Part shown: positions 60,245 to 64,000 of the stretch, piece by piece
How positions within the stretch are numbered: the first letter of the stretch is position 1
Layout: each line of letters begins with the position of its first letter
Position numbers and translations under genes: made by a program
Assembly (NCBI GenBank): GCA_965278965.1
Contig: OZ257127.1
Location: forward strand, 1,116,001 to 1,180,000
Length of the DNA: 64,000 nt
Origin: UBA10649 sp965278965
GTDB taxonomy: Bacteria; Actinomycetota; Actinomycetes; S36-B12
Reading direction: 5' to 3'
Notes under the pieces: generated by a model
The model's input: only the letters and a program-made list of their open reading frames with translations
Told to the model about the DNA's origin: nothing
The model's database searches: none

Positions 60245-61057
60245 GTGAGCGACCACCCCAGCACCCTCGCGGCGACCGAACGCGCGCAGGAAGCCGCCGA
60301 CACCCTGGCCGCGGCCACCGGCGTCGCCCGCCACGACGTCGCCGTGGTCCTCGGCTCCGGCTGGGTGCCGGCGGCCGACCTCATCGGCACGACCGTGGCT
60401 GACCTCGCGGTCACCGACCTGCCGCACTTCGCTCTCCCCGCGGTGGCCGGCCACGCCGGTCGGGTGCGCAGCGTCGACGCCGACGGGACGGCGGTTCTCG
60501 TCTTCCTCGGCCGCACGCACCTGTACGAGGAGCTCGGGGTCGACGCCGTCACCCACGCCGTCCGCACGGCGGCGGCGGCCGGCTGCCGGACCGTAGTCCT
60601 CACCAACGGCTGCGGCGGCCTGGACCCGACGTGGACGCCGGGGACGCCCGTCCTCATCCGCGACCACATCAACCTGACCGGAGCCTCACCGCTGCACGGG
60701 GCGCACTTCGTCGACCTCACCGACCTGTACTCGGCCCGCCTGCGAGCCCTGTGCGCCGAGGTCGAGCCCGGCCTGCCCGAGGGTGTGTACGCCCAGTTCC
60801 GGGGCCCGATGTACGAGACCCCGGCCGAGATCGGCATGGTCCGGGCGATCGGCGGCACCCTCGTCGGGATGAGCACGGCGCTCGAGGCGATCGTCGCCCG
60901 GTCGCTCGGCCTGGAGATCCTGGGCCTGTCCCTGGTGACCAACCTCGCCGCCGGCATGACCGGCGCTCCCCTGAACCACGAGGAGGTCCTCGAGGCCGGC
61001 CGCGCCGCCGCCACGCGCATGGGTGCCCTCCTCGCCCAGGTCATCGTGCGGCTGTGA
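60245..61057 (+). CDS. punA: Purine-nucleoside phosphorylase
   Basis: Trimeric-type PNP of 270 residues, phosphorolysing guanosine/inosine and deoxy forms to base plus (deoxy)ribose-1-P. Seen: VVLGSGWVPA (phosphate loop), GRTHLYE with the catalytic His, TNGCGGL, YAQFRGPMYETPAEI with the purine-binding Glu, and GMSTALEAIVARSLG. Called deoD in M. tuberculosis (Rv3307). GTG start follows a -10 box. Its TGA stop shares one base with the pmmB ATG (TGATG); the sugar phosphate it makes is the substrate of the next mutase and of deoC. Confidence 0.93.
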   Translation: MSDHPSTLAATERAQEAADTLAAATGVARHDVAVVLGSGWVPAADLIGTTVADLAVTDLPHFALPAVAGHAGRVRSVDADGTAVLVFLGRTHLYEELGVDAVTHAVRTAAAAGCRTVVLTNGCGGLDPTWTPGTPVLIRDHINLTGASPLHGAHFVDLTDLYSARLRALCAEVEPGLPEGVYAQFRGPMYETPAEIGMVRAIGGTLVGMSTALEAIVARSLGLEILGLSLVTNLAAGMTGAPLNHEEVLEAGRAAATRMGALLAQVIVRL

Positions 61058-62724
61058 TGGTGGCCTCCGCCGACGTTTCGCTGGCCGCCGCGCGTGCCTG
61101 GCTGGCCGACGACCCGGACCCGCGCATGCGCGCCGAGCTCGCCGCTCTCATCGACCGGGCCGACGCCGGAGACGCGGACGCCCAGGCCGAGCTCGATGAC
61201 GCCTTCGCCGGCACGCTCGCGTTCGGCACCGCCGGCCTGCGCGGGCGCATCGGGGCCGGGCCGAACCGCATGAACCAGGTCGTCGTCGCTCGCGCCGCCG
61301 CCGGCCTCGCGGCGTTCCTGAACGAACGTGGCGGCGGTGCTGTCGTCGTCGGCTTCGACGCCCGGCGCGACTCGGACCTGTTCGCCACGACGACGGCGCG
61401 GATCCTGACGGGCGCCGGCCTGTCCGTGATGGTGCTGCCGGAGCCCCTGCCGACGCCGGTCCTCGCGTTCGCCATCCGCCACCTCGGGTGTGCGGCCGGC
61501 GTCATGGTGACGGCGAGCCACAACCCGCCGGCCGACAACGGCTACAAGGTCTACCTCGGTGACGGCAGCCAGATCGTGCCTCCGGCGGACGAGGAGATCG
61601 CCGCGCACATCGCTGCGGTGACGGCTCGCGGACCTGTACGGGACCTCCCGCACGGCGACGAGTGGGTGACGCTCGGCGACGAGGTGGTCGACGCGTACGT
61701 CGCGCGCGCCGCGACCCTCGTCGAGGACGTCGGGGACCCGGCTGTCCGCGTCGCCTACACGGCCATGCACGGCGTCGGCGGGCGCGTGCTGATGCGCGTG
61801 CTGGAGGCCGCCGGCTTCCCCGAGCCCGTCGTCGTCGCGGCACAGTTCGAACCGGATGCGGACTTCCCGACGGTCGCGTTCCCGAACCCGGAGGAGCCCG
61901 GGGCGATGGACCTCGGGCTGGCGGCCGCCCGCGAGGCCGGGTGCGACCTGCTCATCGCCAACGACCCGGACGCCGACCGGTGCGCCGTCGCCGTCCCGAC
62001 CAGTGACGGCTGGCGCCTGCTCACCGGAGACGAGACCGGCTCGCTGCTGGCCTGGTGGATCGCGGCGGGCAACCGACGGCTGTCGCGCGCCGCCGTGTTC
62101 GCCGAGTCGATCGTGTCCGGCACGATGCTCGAGCAGATCGCGGCCTCGGCCAACATCGGCTACGCCCAGACATTGACCGGCTTCAAGTGGATCGCCCGCG
62201 TCCCCGACCTCGCGTTCGGGTACGAGGAGGCGCTCGGCTACTGCGTCGACCCGGGTGCCGTGCGGGACAAGGACGGCATCACCGCGGCGCTCATGGTGGT
62301 CGAGGCCGCTGCGCGCATGAAGGCGCGCGGGCGGACCCTCCTCGAAGTCCTCGACGACCTCGACCGCACGTTCGGCGTGCACGCGACCCGGCAGGTCTCC
62401 GTGCGGGTGGATGACATCGGCCAGATCGCCGCGACGATGGACCGGCTGCGCGCTGAGCCGCCCCGAACCGTCGGCGGCCTGGCCGTCCTCGCCCTCGACG
62501 ACCTCGGGGCCGGCATCGACGGCCTGCCTCCGACAGACGGCCTGCGCTTCACTCTCGCGGGCGACGCCCGCGTCATCGTCCGGCCGAGCGGGACCGAGCC
62601 GAAGGTCAAGTGCTACCTGCAGTGCGTCGAGCAGGTGGGCGACGACGGTCTCGCCGCCGCCCGGTCCGTGGCCGCGGCCCGCCTGACCGGGATCGCCGAT
62701 GACATCGCGGGCTGGCTCATCTGA
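61057..62724 (+). CDS. pmmB: Phosphopentomutase/phosphomannomutase (PmmB)
   Basis: Long alpha-D-phosphohexomutase of 555 residues (PGM2-like length). Signatures: FGTAGLRGRIGAGPNRMN, phosphoserine S154 in VTASHNPPADNGYK, the Mg2+ loop NDPDADR, FGYEEALGYCVDP, and RPSGTEPKVKCYL. In this location (after the nucleoside phosphorylase, before deoC) conversion of ribose-1-P and deoxyribose-1-P to 5-phosphates is the likely task; M. tuberculosis Rv3308 has the same place. Coupled to punA by the TGATG overlap. A hairpin at 62728-62755 follows. Confidence 0.93.
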   Translation: MVASADVSLAAARAWLADDPDPRMRAELAALIDRADAGDADAQAELDDAFAGTLAFGTAGLRGRIGAGPNRMNQVVVARAAAGLAAFLNERGGGAVVVGFDARRDSDLFATTTARILTGAGLSVMVLPEPLPTPVLAFAIRHLGCAAGVMVTASHNPPADNGYKVYLGDGSQIVPPADEEIAAHIAAVTARGPVRDLPHGDEWVTLGDEVVDAYVARAATLVEDVGDPAVRVAYTAMHGVGGRVLMRVLEAAGFPEPVVVAAQFEPDADFPTVAFPNPEEPGAMDLGLAAAREAGCDLLIANDPDADRCAVAVPTSDGWRLLTGDETGSLLAWWIAAGNRRLSRAAVFAESIVSGTMLEQIAASANIGYAQTLTGFKWIARVPDLAFGYEEALGYCVDPGAVRDKDGITAALMVVEAAARMKARGRTLLEVLDDLDRTFGVHATRQVSVRVDDIGQIAATMDRLRAEPPRTVGGLAVLALDDLGAGIDGLPPTDGLRFTLAGDARVIVRPSGTEPKVKCYLQCVEQVGDDGLAAARSVAAARLTGIADDIAGWLI

Positions 62725-62727
62725 CCC

Positions 62728-62755
62728 CCGTTCTCCCGTACTGCGGGAGAAACGG
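62728..62755 (+). terminator. Hairpin after pmmB
   Basis: CTCCCG-TACTG-CGGGAG extended by CCGTT and AACGG (one bulged A) forms a stem of about 11 bp, 3 nt after the pmmB stop and just ahead of the deoC -10 box. No T-run. Confidence 0.65.
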
Positions 62756-62761
62756 CGGGGC

Positions 62762-62767
62762 TAGGGT
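62762..62767 (+). promoter_or_regulatory. Leaderless -10 box of deoC
   Basis: TAGGGT, 6 nt before the GTG at 62774. Confidence 0.6.
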
Positions 62768-62773
62768 GGCCCG

Positions 62774-63697
62774 GTGACCGGCCTTCCCAGCGACCCGCGC
62801 GAGCTGCGCCGGTTCCTGCACGGCCTCCCCGGGGTCGACGAGGTCGGTGCGCTCGGCCGCGTCCAGGGCCTGGCCACCCGCTCGATCAAGACCACGGCGA
62901 AGTCCTGGGCGATCGACACCGCTATCTCGATGGTCGACCTCACCACGCTGGAGGGCGCGGACACGCCGGGCAAGGTCCGCGCGATGTGCACCAAGGCCCT
63001 CCACCCGGACCCCACCGACCCGACGACGCCGCCCGTGGCCGCCGTGTGCGTGTACGGCGACCTCGTCGAGACCGCCCGCAGCGTGGTCGGCGACCGGATC
63101 CACGTCGCCGCCGTTGCGACCGCGTTCCCGTCGGGACGCTCGAGCCTGGCGGTCAAGCTGCTCGACACCGCCGACGCGGTCGCCGCGGGGGCGGACGAGA
63201 TCGACATGGTCATCGACCGGGGCGCGTTCCTCGCCGGCGGCTACGAGCACGTGTGGGACGAGATCGTCGCGGTGAAAGCTGCGTGTGGGGACGCCCACCT
63301 GAAGGTCATCCTCGAGACCGGCGAGCTGCGCACTCTCGACAACGTCCGGCGGGCCTCGTGGCTGGCGATGCTGGCCGGCGCCGACTTCATCAAGACCTCG
63401 ACCGGAAAGGTCACGCCGGCAGCCACGCCGCCGGTGACCCTGGTGATGCTCGAGGCCGTCCGTGACTTCGCGACCGCGACGGGGCGGCGGATCGGAGTGA
63501 AGGCGGCCGGCGGCATCCGGACGAGCAAGGACGCGATCCGCTACCTCGTCCTGGTCAACGAGACCGTCGGCGAGGAATGGCTGACCCCGGACCTGTTCCG
63601 GTTCGGCGCTTCGACGTTGCTCAACGACCTGCTGCTGCAGCGCCAGCGCATGTCGACCGGGCACTACTCCGGCCCGCCCTACGTGACGATCGACTGA
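62774..63697 (+). CDS. deoC: Deoxyribose-phosphate aldolase
   Basis: Class I aldolase, 307 residues, cleaving deoxyribose-5-P to acetaldehyde and glyceraldehyde-3-P. Seen: AVCVYGDLV, GADEIDMVIDRGAFL, HLKVILETGELRTLDN, the Schiff-base K207 in ADFIKTSTGKVTP and K243 in GVKAAGGIRTSKDA. The N-terminal ~45 residues extend beyond the bacterial core. GTG start directly downstream of a -10 box. The gene follows punA-pmmB and precedes an aldehyde dehydrogenase that may oxidise the acetaldehyde formed. Confidence 0.96.
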   Translation: MTGLPSDPRELRRFLHGLPGVDEVGALGRVQGLATRSIKTTAKSWAIDTAISMVDLTTLEGADTPGKVRAMCTKALHPDPTDPTTPPVAAVCVYGDLVETARSVVGDRIHVAAVATAFPSGRSSLAVKLLDTADAVAAGADEIDMVIDRGAFLAGGYEHVWDEIVAVKAACGDAHLKVILETGELRTLDNVRRASWLAMLAGADFIKTSTGKVTPAATPPVTLVMLEAVRDFATATGRRIGVKAAGGIRTSKDAIRYLVLVNETVGEEWLTPDLFRFGASTLLNDLLLQRQRMSTGHYSGPPYVTID

Positions 63698-63708
63698 GGC
63701 AGGTGACC

Positions 63709-64000
63709 ATGGCATTCGAGTACGCACCCGCACCGGAGTCCCGCGCCGTCGTCGACATCGCGCCCTCGTACGGGCTCTTCGTCGACGGGGAGTTCAGCGA
63801 CCCGGTGGACGGCGGCTACCTGGAGACGGTGAACCCGGCGACGGAGGAGGTCCTGTCCAAGGTTGCGGAGGCCGGCGCGGCCGACGTCCGACGCGCCGTG
63901 CAGGCAGCACGGACCGCGTACGAGCAGGTCTGGGGCCCGATGCCCGGACGCGAGCGGGCGAAGTACCTGTACCGGATCGCCCGGCTCATCCAGGAGCGCT
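63709..64000 (+). CDS. Aldehyde dehydrogenase family protein (partial, 5' end only)
   Basis: The first ~97 residues of an NAD(P)-dependent aldehyde dehydrogenase: PSYGLFVDGEFSDPVDGG, LETVNPATEEVLSKVAEAG and AVQAARTAYEQVWGPMPGRERAKYLYRIARL, here seen as the NPATEEV and PGRERAKYL motifs. The catalytic Cys domain lies beyond the right edge. ATG at 63709 has GAGGCAGG about 5 nt upstream; it starts 12 nt after deoC and is probably co-transcribed, consistent with acetaldehyde removal. Confidence 0.92.
   Translation, partial: MAFEYAPAPESRAVVDIAPSYGLFVDGEFSDPVDGGYLETVNPATEEVLSKVAEAGAADVRRAVQAARTAYEQVWGPMPGRERAKYLYRIARLIQER

Overview
The window is a single, very G+C-rich (well above 70% by eye), densely packed bacterial chromosome segment with no tRNA, rRNA, CRISPR array, insertion sequence or phage gene that I could find. 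The organism is an actinomycete: a WhiB regulator, two coenzyme F420 genes (fbiA, fbiB), the acyl-CoA carboxylase set accD-accE-accA, DUF3499, DUF5719 and TIGR03089 proteins, many GTG starts and many apparently leaderless genes all point there. The genus cannot be fixed from the sequence. From memory of the M. tuberculosis H37Rv map, the backbone runs parallel to Rv3248c (sahH) through Rv3308 (pmmB), with other material at the place where wbbL1 and rmlD sit in that species.

Left arm (1-20.7 kb). Minus strand: manB, a Trm112-like small protein, manA, a CDF-type cation transporter, a DUF1272 protein and ahcY (cut by the left edge). manB, Trm112 and manA overlap, and the rest follow closely. Upstream lie DUF3499, then a tightly coupled pair of a 1134-residue glycosyltransferase and DUF5719, and whiB. 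Divergent from whiB are fbiA-fbiB-arfB. A DNA glycosylase and manC follow on the minus strand, so manA, manB and manC together can turn fructose-6-P into GDP-mannose. TIGR03089, a SpoIID/LytB protein and an LCP (LytR-CpsA-Psr) glycopolymer ligase close this arm.

Island (20.7-41.0 kb). This is a cell-surface polymer locus: an alpha/beta hydrolase, about seven glycosyltransferases, two CDP-alcohol phosphotransferases, a sulfotransferase, an ABC-2 permease with a catalytically degenerate ATPase, a TagF-like polyol-phosphate transferase, a LicC-like nucleotidyltransferase, a GT2-TagF fusion whose transferase half is degenerate, and an RmlC-like cupin. It fits synthesis, decoration and export of a teichoic-acid-like glycopolymer, which the neighbouring LCP protein could attach to the wall. 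A DUF222/HNH gene inside the island looks inactivated.

Right arm (41-64 kb). Acyl-CoA dehydrogenase (fadE25-like), UDP-glucose dehydrogenase, a CoA-binding protein, a lipoprotein sulfatase, LtrA, purE-purK, GtrA, a PH-domain protein, a secreted nuclease, birA, accD-accE-maf, accA, a secreted Gly-rich protein, a DUF559 protein, a gamma-glutamylcyclotransferase-like protein, lpdA, then punA-pmmB-deoC (nucleoside and pentose salvage) and the start of an aldehyde dehydrogenase gene.

Beyond the genes, the window carries a dispersed 75-bp palindromic element in three copies placed exactly at gene ends, a second GC-rich repeat family (56-bp tandem pair plus a single copy between accD and accE), short tandem duplications over translation starts, and a recurring TANNNT box 6-8 nt before start codons that marks leaderless transcription.
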